Below are positions 1 to 8,966 of a DNA stretch of 64,000 nt, piece by piece. The translations under genes were made by a program, and so were the position numbers. The stretch spans positions 1 through 64,000 of the forward strand of contig DRFJ01000014.1 in assembly GCA_011050615.1 (NCBI GenBank), given 5' to 3'. Every line of letters begins with the position of its first letter. Within the stretch, counting starts at the first letter, position 1. Under the pieces are notes generated by a model. That model saw only the letters and a list, made by a program, of their open reading frames with translations. It did not search any database and was not told the DNA's origin. The DNA is from Bacteroidota bacterium. GTDB lineage: Bacteria; Bacteroidota; Bacteroidia; Bacteroidales; VadinHA17.

Positions 1-23
1 AGTCTTTGAGGAGGAAAAGCAGC

Positions 24-55
24 TTCACCAGCAGGAGCGCGCTCCTGCTGGTGAA
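24..55. repeat. 32-bp perfect palindrome
   Basis: Positions 24-39 are the exact reverse complement of positions 40-55 (core GGAGCGCGCTCC), with no unpaired loop. No T-rich tract follows on the plus strand and only a weak one (CTTTTCC) on the minus strand, so a Rho-independent terminator is possible only for a minus-strand transcript. A REP-like element or a protein-binding site are alternatives. Confidence 0.7.
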
Positions 56-577
56 TTACAAATAAAGAAAGAAAAAGAAATAACCGTGGCTTTATGATTT
101 TACAGAAAAAAAGTTGCACAACTAGGCTGGTAGATTTTTCATGTTGATATCCTTATAATTTTTGTGCATTTAAACATTAAAATTAATAAACCTTTTTAAA
201 TATATGTATTCCAGTTTACCATCAATCCATACTATCCGCCAGAGTATGGCACAGGTCCGGAACCGGGCAGGGCGAGTACCCCGAGTATTCGGGATATGAG
301 TCCTGTGAGCTCGACGGAGCCCCGCGACACAGGTATGGAGACCTGCGCCGGCGAAAGCGGGTAATTCATTATTCCAATGAATTCATTAGCTTTATACAAT
401 GAAACAAGCATGAATAAATTTAATCTCTTACTTCACAATAGAAGATGATTGAATTTTTCATGCGGGAGCGAACCGGGCACAGCGAGCTCACGAACATTTT
501 TACTGTGAGTAAGCGCTTGCTTTCGTTCTCAAATTTTTAATTAAGTTATATTCAATTAATTATAAAATTTTACACGA
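56..577. other. Gene-free leader with a GC-rich patch
   Basis: No coding frame with recognisable content was seen. AT-rich DNA is interrupted at about 240-365 by a GC-rich patch containing AACCGGGCAGGGCGAG (261-276), CCCCGAGTATTCGGG (279-293) and a GAGCTC, and at 468-500 by a second copy, AACCGGGCACAGCGAG (471-486). These resemble dispersed intergenic repeats found again near 46.1 kb and 50.15 kb. No clear promoter was found for the gene starting at 578. Confidence 0.5.
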
Positions 578-2809
578 ATGAAAAACAATAAAACCAAGAT
601 CATGAAAGATTATAGAAAATTACTTATTGTTATATTTTCAATTTTGCTTTTTATTCCTGCACAGGCACAGAAGGAAAGATACCTGAGCCTGCGTGAGGCT
701 TTAATGTCTGCCGGGAACCTTAATACCGGAGGGGCCCCGTCAAATATAAACTGGATAGAAGAGGGTGAGAAATTCTCCTTCACACGTAATGACCAGTTCG
801 TACAGGAGATATGGATCAGGACAGTTAAAACGGGACAGGAGGAGAAGGTTTTTTCAAATGAGAACCTGAGGTTCCCGGGAACGGAACAAACATTCAGGTA
901 TGTTTCTTTTGCCTGGACGAAAGATTACAGGTATATTCTTTTCCAGTGTAACTTCAATCCTATATGGCGCTATTCGGGCAATTCTGATTATTACCTGTAT
1001 TCCCTCAAGGAGAAAACTCTTGAACTTATAGTGGAACAGGCTTTTTCCGCTGAGATTTCACCCGACGGGAAGAAGGTGGCTTATGGCAAGGATGGCAATC
1101 TTTACGAATATGTTCCTGAGACAGGTAAGCATATACAATTTACCGATGATGCACACGAACAGGTATACAACGGCCGGTTCGGATGGGCCCAGGAAGAGGA
1201 GTTCGGACTGGTGCAGGGATGGTCATGGTCGAATGACAGTAAATACATAGCATATTGGCAATCAGATGAAACTGAAGTCCCGATATATAAACTGACCGAT
1301 TTTTCCGGTCATCATCCCGAATATATGGAAGTTCCATACCCGAAAGTGGGAGATAATCCTCCACAGGTAAGAATTGGTGTAATTTCTACTGATGCCGGTA
1401 CAAAGGAGTGGCTTGACATTGACATGGAAGGCGGATATATCCCGCGACTATACTGGACAGCCAGACCAAATACCCTGGCAGTTATGTGGATGAACCGCAT
1501 ACAGAGCCATATGAAAATATGGTTCTATGACGTGACAGACGGTAGCAGGAAGCTTGTAATGGAAGAGAAATCGGATGCATGGATTGATATATTTGATTTT
1601 TTTGCCGGCAATCTTCACCTCATTTATTTCCCTGACGACATTGAAGAGTTCTTCTGGATATCGGAACGTGACGGCTGGGCGCATATCTACCGGTACGATT
1701 ACGAGGGCAATATTATCAACCGTGTAACTGAGGGCAAGTGGGAAGTTAAGGGCATAGAAGCCATTGATACGAAAAAAGGTGTCCTGTATTATGTATCAAC
1801 GGAGATTGCCCCCACGGAACAAAATCTTTTTGAAATAAAATTTGACGGATCAGGGAAGAAACGACTTACCACAACAACAGGTCATCACAGCGTAAATGTT
1901 TCCGACAATGGGAAATATTATTTTGATACATATTCAGATGTAAACACGCCTTCCGCGACTGTCCTTATGAGCTCAAAAGGCAAGGTAATAGAAAAATTTT
2001 CTGACGACACCAGGGTAAAAGCTTTCCTTGAATCCCATGTATACGCACCTAAGGAGATGTTCAGCTTCACCACCTCTGACGGACAGAAGCTGGATGCTTA
2101 CCTTATTAAACCGGTTGATTTTGACGAGAACAGGAAATATCCATTATTACTCGATATTTACGGAGGTCCCGGTTCACAGGGAGTTTTTAATTCTTTCGGA
2201 ACAAATGGCTGGCACCAGTGGCTGGCACAGGAGGGTTTTATTATTGCTTCAGTCAATAACAGGGGTAATGGAGGCTACGGATATGATTTTGAAAAGGTAG
2301 TGCACAGGCAACTGGGCAGGTGGGAATCAAATGATTTTGTTGAGACGGCAAAATACCTTGCATCCAAGCCATGGGTCGACGGTGATAATATGGCCATAAG
2401 AGGTCATAGTTACGGAGGCTACACTTCAAGTTATACGATGCTTACCCATCCCGGGGTCTTCAAGGTTGCACTGGTGGCTGCGCCCGTTACCGATCACATC
2501 CTGTATGATTGCATACTTACTGAAAGGTATATGGGGCTTATGGATGACAATGCTGAAGGCTACAGGCAATCGGCGGTAACAACTCACGCCGCAAACCTCG
2601 ATGGTTACCTTTTACTGGCTCATTCCCTGCTGGATGATAATGTACATCCGCAGAATACCTTCCATCTGGTGAATGCCTTCAATATGGCAGGTAAGAATAT
2701 CGACCTGAAAATATATCCACCCGGAGCACATGGGATAGCAACGGATATGACAACCTATCTCTTGCTGATGCACCAGTATACCGATTATTTGGAGAAACAC
2801 CTCAAATAA
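578..2809 (+). CDS. S9 family peptidase, dipeptidyl peptidase IV-like, exported
   Basis: Likely a periplasmic serine exopeptidase that removes N-terminal dipeptides. An N-terminal signal sequence (hydrophobic stretch ending in PAQAQ, about residue 31) is followed by a beta-propeller (about 50-500) and a C-terminal alpha/beta-hydrolase. The catalytic triad is visible: Ser611 in GHSYGGY, Asp686 in LLDDNVHP and His718 in PPGAHGI. Glu206-208 (WAQEEEFG) match the Glu pair with which DPP-IV holds the substrate N-terminus, which favours a true dipeptidyl peptidase over an oligopeptidase. At 743 aa the length is normal. ATG at 578 is used here; ATG at 602 would give a shorter, equally good signal peptide. 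Monocistronic, closed by the hairpin at 2808-2840. Confidence 0.9.
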   Translation: MKNNKTKIMKDYRKLLIVIFSILLFIPAQAQKERYLSLREALMSAGNLNTGGAPSNINWIEEGEKFSFTRNDQFVQEIWIRTVKTGQEEKVFSNENLRFPGTEQTFRYVSFAWTKDYRYILFQCNFNPIWRYSGNSDYYLYSLKEKTLELIVEQAFSAEISPDGKKVAYGKDGNLYEYVPETGKHIQFTDDAHEQVYNGRFGWAQEEEFGLVQGWSWSNDSKYIAYWQSDETEVPIYKLTDFSGHHPEYMEVPYPKVGDNPPQVRIGVISTDAGTKEWLDIDMEGGYIPRLYWTARPNTLAVMWMNRIQSHMKIWFYDVTDGSRKLVMEEKSDAWIDIFDFFAGNLHLIYFPDDIEEFFWISERDGWAHIYRYDYEGNIINRVTEGKWEVKGIEAIDTKKGVLYYVSTEIAPTEQNLFEIKFDGSGKKRLTTTTGHHSVNVSDNGKYYFDTYSDVNTPSATVLMSSKGKVIEKFSDDTRVKAFLESHVYAPKEMFSFTTSDGQKLDAYLIKPVDFDENRKYPLLLDIYGGPGSQGVFNSFGTNGWHQWLAQEGFIIASVNNRGNGGYGYDFEKVVHRQLGRWESNDFVETAKYLASKPWVDGDNMAIRGHSYGGYTSSYTMLTHPGVFKVALVAAPVTDHILYDCILTERYMGLMDDNAEGYRQSAVTTHAANLDGYLLLAHSLLDDNVHPQNTFHLVNAFNMAGKNIDLKIYPPGAHGIATDMTTYLLLMHQYTDYLEKHLK

Positions 2810-2840
2810 GAAAAGAAGCGCAACATGCGCTTCTTTTCTT
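2808..2840. terminator. Bidirectional terminator between the S9 peptidase and dxs
   Basis: A 15-bp inverted repeat (2808-2822 with 2826-2840) with a 3-nt loop; A-rich on the left and T-rich on the right, so it can stop both converging genes. It begins within the stop codon of the peptidase gene. Confidence 0.8.
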
Positions 2841-2860
2841 ATGTTCAACTGTTTAACTGT

Positions 2861-4759
2861 TCAATCCTTAATCTTATTGTGCATTTCTTTAAGGGTATCG
2901 TATATCCCATCGGTATCAAAACCGCACTCCTTCTTCAGTTCAATCTGGGTGCCCTGTTCGATGAAGTAGTTGGGTACGCCAAGTCTTTTGACCATGACAT
3001 TATAGTTATTATCGGCCATGAATTCAAGTACTGCTGAACCGAAGCCTCCCTTGAGCATTCCATCTTCGACGGTTATAACGGTTTCATGATTTTTAAATAC
3101 CTCGTGCAATACTTCTTCATCCAATGGCTGCACAAAGCGCATATCATAGTGAGTGATCATTATTTTTTCGGCGGCCAGCTTTTTCACTGCCCGGGCTGCA
3201 CTGTTTCCGGGGTGACCAATCGTCAGTACAGCAACTTTTTTTCCTGATGCCAGCTTTCGTGCCTTGCCAACGGGAAGCTCTTCAAAAGGCTTCTGCCAGT
3301 CGAGATTCAGTCCCACTCCCCTTGGATAGCGTATGCTGAAAGGACCTGCATTTTTCTCAAGCTGTGCCGTATACATCAGGTTGCGCAGTTCTATTTCGTC
3401 CATGGGTGCTGAAACCACCATATTAGGCAGCACACGCATATATGAAAGGTCGAAAAAGCCATGGTGTGTTGCCCCGTCGTCACCAACGAGTCCTCCCCGG
3501 TCGAGGCAAAATACTACATGCAGGTTCTGCAGGGCCACATCATGTATAACCTGGTCATAGGCTCTTTGCATAAATGTTGAGTAGATATTACAGAAGGGGA
3601 TCATCCCTTCAGAGGCCATACCTGCAGAAAAGGTAACCGCATGCTGCTCGGCTATCCCCACGTCAAAAGCCCTGTGAGGCATTTCCTTCATCATTATATT
3701 TAGTGAGCATCCGGTGGGCATAGCCGGTGTTACACCCACAATTTTATCATTCTGCCTGGCCAGTTCAAGGATGGTATGCCCGAAGACATCCTGGAAGCGG
3801 GGTGGTTTTTTTGTTTCGTCGGGCCGGGTGAGTTCTCCGGTAACCTTATCGAATAAGCCGGGGGCATGGAATTTTGTCTGGTTGATTTCAGCCTGGGGGA
3901 AGCCCTTACCTTTTTTTGTGATACAATGCAAAAGTTTTGGCCCCGGTATCCTTTTCATGTCTTCAAGTATCCTGATGAGATGAAGTATGTCATGGCCGTC
4001 GATAGGCCCGAAATACCTGAAGTTCATTGCCTCAAAAAGGTTTGAATGCCTCAGTATTGTGCTTTTTATGCCGGTTTCAAGTTTGCTGGCAAGAGTCTGG
4101 GCATTGGGTCCCAGCTTGCTTATCATGCCCAGCACATTCCAGACCTCGTCTTTGAATTTATTATAAGTCTTACTTGTTGTGACATCAAGGAGATACTCCT
4201 TCAATGCACCCACATTAGGATCGATGGCTATATTATTATCGTTAAGTATGACGAGGATATCAGATTTCTCAATACCTGCATTATTAAGACCTTCGAAGGC
4301 AAGACCTGCAGTCATTGCACCATCGCCGATAACAGCTATGACACGTCTTTTTTCGCCTTTTTGTTTTGCGGCCTTTGCCATTCCCAGGGCTGCAGAAATG
4401 GATGTTGATGAATGACCCACGCCGAAGGAATCAAATTCACTTTCTTCACGTTTTGGGAATCCGCTTATGCCCTTGTATTTACGGTTTGTATGGAAGTTTT
4501 CACGCCTGCCGGTAAGTATTTTATGTCCGTATGCCTGGTGACCCACATCCCATACTATCCTGTCATGGGGTGTATTATATACATAATGAAGTGCTATGGT
4601 TAGCTCAACAACTCCCAGGCTTGCCCCGAAATGACCGGGATTACAGCTTACAACGTCTATAATAAACTGCCTCAGTTCCCTGCTAAGAACAATCAGTTCC
4701 TCAGGCTTGAGTTTTTTCAGGTCGTCAGGTGAAGAAATCGTGTTAAGCAGGTCGTACAT
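2861..4759 (-). CDS. dxs: 1-deoxy-D-xylulose-5-phosphate synthase
   Basis: Cytosolic thiamine-diphosphate enzyme that condenses pyruvate and glyceraldehyde 3-phosphate, the first step of the MEP isoprenoid pathway. Seen: His43 in PGHFGASLG, the thiamine-diphosphate motif from GDG (145-147) to NN (160), and the transketolase-type pyrimidine-binding region with DRGGLVGDDGATHHG, followed by the C-terminal transketolase domain. At 632 aa it is full length. ATG start at 4759. It stands alone on the minus strand, divergent from the OmpA-type gene. The next pathway enzyme, dxr, is at 62165, so the pathway genes are dispersed. Confidence 0.96.
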   Translation of the reverse strand: MYDLLNTISSPDDLKKLKPEELIVLSRELRQFIIDVVSCNPGHFGASLGVVELTIALHYVYNTPHDRIVWDVGHQAYGHKILTGRRENFHTNRKYKGISGFPKREESEFDSFGVGHSSTSISAALGMAKAAKQKGEKRRVIAVIGDGAMTAGLAFEGLNNAGIEKSDILVILNDNNIAIDPNVGALKEYLLDVTTSKTYNKFKDEVWNVLGMISKLGPNAQTLASKLETGIKSTILRHSNLFEAMNFRYFGPIDGHDILHLIRILEDMKRIPGPKLLHCITKKGKGFPQAEINQTKFHAPGLFDKVTGELTRPDETKKPPRFQDVFGHTILELARQNDKIVGVTPAMPTGCSLNIMMKEMPHRAFDVGIAEQHAVTFSAGMASEGMIPFCNIYSTFMQRAYDQVIHDVALQNLHVVFCLDRGGLVGDDGATHHGFFDLSYMRVLPNMVVSAPMDEIELRNLMYTAQLEKNAGPFSIRYPRGVGLNLDWQKPFEELPVGKARKLASGKKVAVLTIGHPGNSAARAVKKLAAEKIMITHYDMRFVQPLDEEVLHEVFKNHETVITVEDGMLKGGFGSAVLEFMADNNYNVMVKRLGVPNYFIEQGTQIELKKECGFDTDGIYDTLKEMHNKIKD

Positions 4760-4817
4760 GCTCTATTTAAAATATTTAGTACGGTGATGCAAAGATAAAA
4801 ATATTATTACTATATGC

Positions 4818-4851
4818 TTTGTATGAAGGAACATGGAATTTACTATTTTTG
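4818..4851 (+). promoter_or_regulatory. Candidate Bacteroidota promoter of the OmpA-type gene
   Basis: TATTTTTG at 4844-4851 fits the -7 consensus TAnnTTTG. TTTG at 4818-4821 could be the -33 element, though the 22-nt spacer is slightly long. The start codon lies about 40 nt downstream. Confidence 0.5.
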
Positions 4852-4893
4852 CATGTAAACGCAATATTCGGGTAGTTTTTTAAAAATCGAGTT

Positions 4894-5907
4894 ATGATTA
4901 AAATGAAGTTATATTTAATAATTTGTATATCAACTATATTAGCTCTTGGTTCCTGTATCCCGGGAGGAAGGTACAGAACCCTGCATGACAAGAGTGTGCA
5001 ATATATGAACGAAAGGGATGCCTTTAAAACGGAGAACCTTGACCTTTCGATGAGAAACAGGGAGATGGCTGCCAGGCTCGGGTCAATTGAGGAAGAACTT
5101 GCCGGCCTTGAAGAGGAAAAAGAAAACCTGACGCAGGAACTTGCCCAGGCCAGGGCTGAATACAGCAATCTCAATAACCGCTATACCGAGCTGCAAAATG
5201 CCCAGGAGGATCTGATCAGGGGTAATGTTACTGAGACCAGGCGTTTGCTGAGAGAATTGCAGGAAGCACAGGAAAACATTCAGAACAAGGAGGACCTGAT
5301 GCGGCAACTGGAGATGAATATGGAAGCCAGGAGGGCTGAACTCGACCAGTTGTCATATGAACTAGAACAGAGGGATGTCAGGCTAAGCGAGTTGGAACAG
5401 ATACTGGAGGATCAGACAAGGATAGTAAAGGATTTGAAAAACAAGGTCTCAGATGCATTATATGGCTTTGAAGGAGATGGACTCACAGTCTCGGTGAGGA
5501 ATGGCAAGGTCTATGTTTCACTTGAAGAAAAGTTACTCTTCCGCACAGGTAGTTATAATATCGATGCCAATGGCCGCAACGCTTTGAGGAAGCTTGCCGC
5601 CGTATTGAAAAATAATCCTGATATACAGGTTACAATTGAGGGACATACCGATGATGTTCCTTATATTTCATCCGGAGGTCCCATACAGGATAACTGGGAT
5701 CTCAGTGTAAAGAGGGCAACTACGGTTGTAAGGGTATTGCTGGATGGCACCGGTATTGATCCCAGGAGGCTTACTGCAGCAGGAAGGGGAGAATACCTGC
5801 CCGTGGATAATGCAAAAACTGCAGAAGCAAGGAGAAAAAACAGGCGTACGGAGATTATTTTAACACCAGATCTCAGCGAGCTCAACAGGATTATTGAGAG
5901 TTATTAG
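4894..5907 (+). CDS. OmpA-family lipoprotein with coiled-coil stalk
   Basis: Envelope protein likely anchored by lipid at Cys21 (LGSC lipobox) and bound to peptidoglycan through its C-terminal OmpA domain (about 215-330). That domain has the family core GHTDD and, further on, AEARRKNRRTEI. Residues about 40-185 are a long Glu/Gln/Leu-rich coiled coil that could span the periplasm. At 337 aa it resembles other Bacteroidota OmpA/MotB-like lipoproteins. A second in-frame ATG at 4903 gives a cleaner signal peptide and is an equally good start. Its 3' end overlaps by 17 nt the end of the converging gene 5891-7462. A specific partner cannot be inferred. Confidence 0.85.
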   Translation: MIKMKLYLIICISTILALGSCIPGGRYRTLHDKSVQYMNERDAFKTENLDLSMRNREMAARLGSIEEELAGLEEEKENLTQELAQARAEYSNLNNRYTELQNAQEDLIRGNVTETRRLLRELQEAQENIQNKEDLMRQLEMNMEARRAELDQLSYELEQRDVRLSELEQILEDQTRIVKDLKNKVSDALYGFEGDGLTVSVRNGKVYVSLEEKLLFRTGSYNIDANGRNALRKLAAVLKNNPDIQVTIEGHTDDVPYISSGGPIQDNWDLSVKRATTVVRVLLDGTGIDPRRLTAAGRGEYLPVDNAKTAEARRKNRRTEIILTPDLSELNRIIESY

Positions 5908-7462
5908 TTTTATATTCGTCCAGGCGGGCATTTATCCTGGACAGGGCTTCCTTGATGCTTTCTTCCGGGCCGACATAATTATCAGTTCCCCAGAACTGAC
6001 GGTCGTAGCTGCTAATAGTCTCGGAGAAAATTGAATGCAGGGGGGCACGTTCTTCCCGGGCAAATCGGTGTACATTTACCGTATCAATATCTGTGACAGC
6101 CATTTCGAAAAAGATCGTATAGGTATTGCCAAACAACCTGTTATTCTTTCTTGCATAAAACTCAAGATCACCCCTCACATGGTTAAGGTAATACCTCTTA
6201 TTGATATAACGGTAATTGACACGGTATTTTGCCGACCTTATCTTAACATTAAATCCCTTTGCAGCCTGCTGGATATATGATCTTTCAAGTTTATCAATAT
6301 AATCATCGTTAATCTCAAAATCAACGGCATGTATACCATAGTTGCTTGTGTTTATATAGATTGAACCTTTGGGCAGGGCAATATCATCAAGGTGCTCTTT
6401 CTGTTCAAATTCAATAACGAAGGCAGCCTCTTCGCCAATATTTATTATATCGGTCATCCGGTAATCATAATCGGAAAAACTTTCGGCACTGAGAAAATCA
6501 AAGGTGTTTTTAACCCCGTCGAGGAAAAGGCAGCCATCCATGCCTGATCTTAGTTTGAAAGTAAGGGTGTCTGAGGGTTCAAGGTTATTTATTTTCCGGC
6601 TCTTGTAGATCTTTATCTGGTCATTGAAAAGGGTGGCCGTGTAAGAGCTTTTATACATATTAAGCACAGCTTCCGAATATGTCAGCAATTTATTTCTCTT
6701 TGCAACGGATTCACGGTAGAAAGCAGTCATCTGGACAGGCGTGCTTCCATAATTCCCGGGAATATTTTCCTTTACCTTCCATATCAGTTCCATGGGCTCC
6801 CTGTTTCTTATCAGTACTTCGGGGATAGGGACATACATCCTGGTGAGTGAAATATTGAAGTGGCTGTTTACAGCCTGGCTGACAGGTATTTTCCTGTTGT
6901 AGAAACCAAGGTACGACACTACAAGGGTATCATCAAGGTAGTCTTTTGCCAGCTTAAGGGTATACTCACCCTCGTAATTTGATATGGTACCCTTGCCACG
7001 GTACTCAACGCTCACAGAAGCATAGGGGAGGGGCTGTCCATTTTCCGCATCTGTTACTTTACCTGTAAGGATATATACAGGTTCCCTTCCTTCTTCCCTG
7101 AGCAGGGGTGTTGAATCATTTACAGAACGGTAAATTATTATATGGTTGTCAATCACTGAATAATTCAGCACTTTATCCTGGAAGATGGTATCAAGAATAC
7201 TTTTCAGGGGAAGTTTTTCAGTTTTTACGCTTGTAAGATTTTCAGGCTCTACCAGGTCTGTGTCATAAGTGAAATAATAGCCTGTTTTCCGTGACAGGGA
7301 TTTCAGAACCGTTGATATGCTTGCCTCATTGATTCTTAGTGAGAGTCGGGAATCAAGTATGTTTTCCTGGGCATGTAAAAAAGAAGAACCTGTTATAAAG
7401 AGAATCATTATAACAAGACTTCTGGTCACTATATTTTTTCCGGCATAAGCTAGTACATCCAT
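5891..7462 (-). CDS. STN plus CarboxypepD_reg-like protein, no TonB-dependent barrel
   Basis: Exported 523-aa protein. After a signal peptide (about 1-31) come an STN domain (about 35-110), the module by which TonB-dependent transducers contact FecR-type anti-sigmas, and a CarboxypepD_reg-like beta domain (about 128-205). The C-terminal about 310 residues are not a TonB receptor: there is no plug and the length is far too short for a 22-strand barrel. This C-terminal part is paralogous to that of the 8967 gene; both have FYRE near its start and an FWG ... P(E/D)(E/Q)SI end motif. It is last in the operon with ECF sigma and FecR, so it plausibly supplies the outside signal. Ligand unknown. Confidence 0.75.
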   Translation of the reverse strand: MDVLAYAGKNIVTRSLVIMILFITGSSFLHAQENILDSRLSLRINEASISTVLKSLSRKTGYYFTYDTDLVEPENLTSVKTEKLPLKSILDTIFQDKVLNYSVIDNHIIIYRSVNDSTPLLREEGREPVYILTGKVTDAENGQPLPYASVSVEYRGKGTISNYEGEYTLKLAKDYLDDTLVVSYLGFYNRKIPVSQAVNSHFNISLTRMYVPIPEVLIRNREPMELIWKVKENIPGNYGSTPVQMTAFYRESVAKRNKLLTYSEAVLNMYKSSYTATLFNDQIKIYKSRKINNLEPSDTLTFKLRSGMDGCLFLDGVKNTFDFLSAESFSDYDYRMTDIINIGEEAAFVIEFEQKEHLDDIALPKGSIYINTSNYGIHAVDFEINDDYIDKLERSYIQQAAKGFNVKIRSAKYRVNYRYINKRYYLNHVRGDLEFYARKNNRLFGNTYTIFFEMAVTDIDTVNVHRFAREERAPLHSIFSETISSYDRQFWGTDNYVGPEESIKEALSRINARLDEYKTNNSQ

Positions 7463-7477
7463 TTAATGTTTTAACCT

Positions 7478-8422
7478 TTATTTTGTATCCAGGAAATATT
7501 TATCTCCCTCCTTATAATATTCAAGGTTAAAAGTAGTACAAATAATACGGATAATTGTTTCAGGTGATTGATTATCGAAAACTGAAGATACTCTCAGATT
7601 CCTGATTTCATCATTTTCTGTTTCTATGTTGATATTATGAACTCTTTTAAGGTCGGAGATCACTTTACCCAGGCTGTCGCCTTCAAATATTAACACATTG
7701 GTTTTCCATGATAAATAATTAGGATCATCGTTATGTGTTTTTAAAGCTGAGTTATCGGCTACCAGGCCGAAATCCCCCTGTTCCAGTGTTACGGACTCTT
7801 CTCCCCTGTTACTTTTCAGCATGACCTTTCCGGAAGTAACGAGGACTTCAACCCTGTTGTTCCCGGAATTTACATTAAAGGATGTTCCCAGCACTGTTAT
7901 ATTGGCTTCTCCTGCATCAACAGTAAATGGTCTGGAGGCATCATTACGGATATCAAAGTAAGCTTCTCCCTCCAGCTTCACGCTTCTTGTCCGACCCTCA
8001 AATTTACCGGGGTACCGGATACTTGAATTCCTGTTGAGGAATACGGTACTTCCATCCGGGAGTTCAACCCTGACATTTTTCTGGTTCATACCTGCAGTGG
8101 TAATATTATCGTTGCTTTTTTCAAATATGTTTGTGCCAATATAAAGGCCTGTGAAGGTCAGTCCGATAATAATAATTACAGAAGCGGCTATTCTGACGGC
8201 TGTGGTTCTGAATATATTCCTTCCCCGGATAAGCTTATCTGTTTTCAGTCTCTTATAAAGCTTATTCCATGCTTTATCGGTATCTACTTTTTCATTTTTT
8301 ACAGTTACATCCATTTCCATCCAGTATTTTTGAACAGCCTGCTTTTGTCCGGAAAGAAAGTCATCAAACATAATTCTCTCCTTATCTTCCATATTGTTAC
8401 TATATTTTTTTTCTTTTTTCAT
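7478..8422 (-). CDS. FecR-family anti-sigma factor (DUF4974 type)
   Basis: Inner-membrane anti-sigma factor. A cytoplasmic N-terminal part (1-70) is followed by one membrane segment (about 75-97), a periplasmic FecR domain (about 110-215, with the typical VELPDGSTVFLN and EGEAYFD motifs) and a C-terminal DUF4974-like domain (about 245-314). At 314 aa it is typical for Bacteroidota. The start is 7 nt after the sigma gene stop, so the two are translationally linked. In the family model it sequesters the sigma factor until the periplasmic domain is touched by an STN domain; the only STN protein nearby is the next gene. Confidence 0.9.
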   Translation of the reverse strand: MKKEKKYSNNMEDKERIMFDDFLSGQKQAVQKYWMEMDVTVKNEKVDTDKAWNKLYKRLKTDKLIRGRNIFRTTAVRIAASVIIIIGLTFTGLYIGTNIFEKSNDNITTAGMNQKNVRVELPDGSTVFLNRNSSIRYPGKFEGRTRSVKLEGEAYFDIRNDASRPFTVDAGEANITVLGTSFNVNSGNNRVEVLVTSGKVMLKSNRGEESVTLEQGDFGLVADNSALKTHNDDPNYLSWKTNVLIFEGDSLGKVISDLKRVHNINIETENDEIRNLRVSSVFDNQSPETIIRIICTTFNLEYYKEGDKYFLDTK

Positions 8423-8429
8423 CTTGTAT

Positions 8430-8963
8430 CTATACTGACAATTCTTTTCTGAATTCTTTTAATGCTTTACCCATATTTGCTTCCACCGTTTTAACAGAGA
8501 TTGACAGTTCCCTGGCTATCTCCTCATATTTCATTCCTTCAAAGCGGCTCATGCAAAAAATTTTCGCCGCCCTTTCAGGCAGTTTTTCAATTATCCTTGT
8601 CATTTTATCATGCAGTTCCTTATAGTTCATTTCTTCTGCAGGGTCTTTGCCAGCCGTATCCATTCTGCCCCTGATTTCGTCTTCGTGTCTCATCACAACC
8701 TTTTTATGCTCAATATAGTGAAGGCAGCGGTTGTAAACAGCCCGGAAGATATAAGCGTTAACAGAGCTGTTTATCATAATCTTTTTCCTGTCGCGCCATA
8801 ATACATAAAAAAGTTCCTGTACTATTTCTTCCGATGTATCTGTATCCTTAAGAATCGTTCTTGCGTAATTAACCAGAGCATTATAGGAGGAACGGAACAG
8901 GCTCTCAAATTCCTTGATATCCCCGTTCCTTATCCTCCTGATAATATCTCTGTCTCTTACCAT
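8430..8963 (-). CDS. ECF RNA polymerase sigma-70 factor (Bacteroidetes family)
   Basis: 177-aa sigma factor with region 2 (about 10-80, including EEIVQELFYVLW) and region 4 (about 120-170, helix-turn-helix with YEEIARELSISVKTVEANMGKAL). No other domain. It directs RNA polymerase to a small regulon, probably including its own operon. It lies 3 nt after the CarboxypepD_reg gene and 7 nt before fecR. This order puts an effector-like gene upstream of the sigma gene, so all four genes are probably one transcript. Confidence 0.92.
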   Translation of the reverse strand: MVRDRDIIRRIRNGDIKEFESLFRSSYNALVNYARTILKDTDTSEEIVQELFYVLWRDRKKIMINSSVNAYIFRAVYNRCLHYIEHKKVVMRHEDEIRGRMDTAGKDPAEEMNYKELHDKMTRIIEKLPERAAKIFCMSRFEGMKYEEIARELSISVKTVEANMGKALKEFRKELSV

Positions 8964-8966
8964 ATA

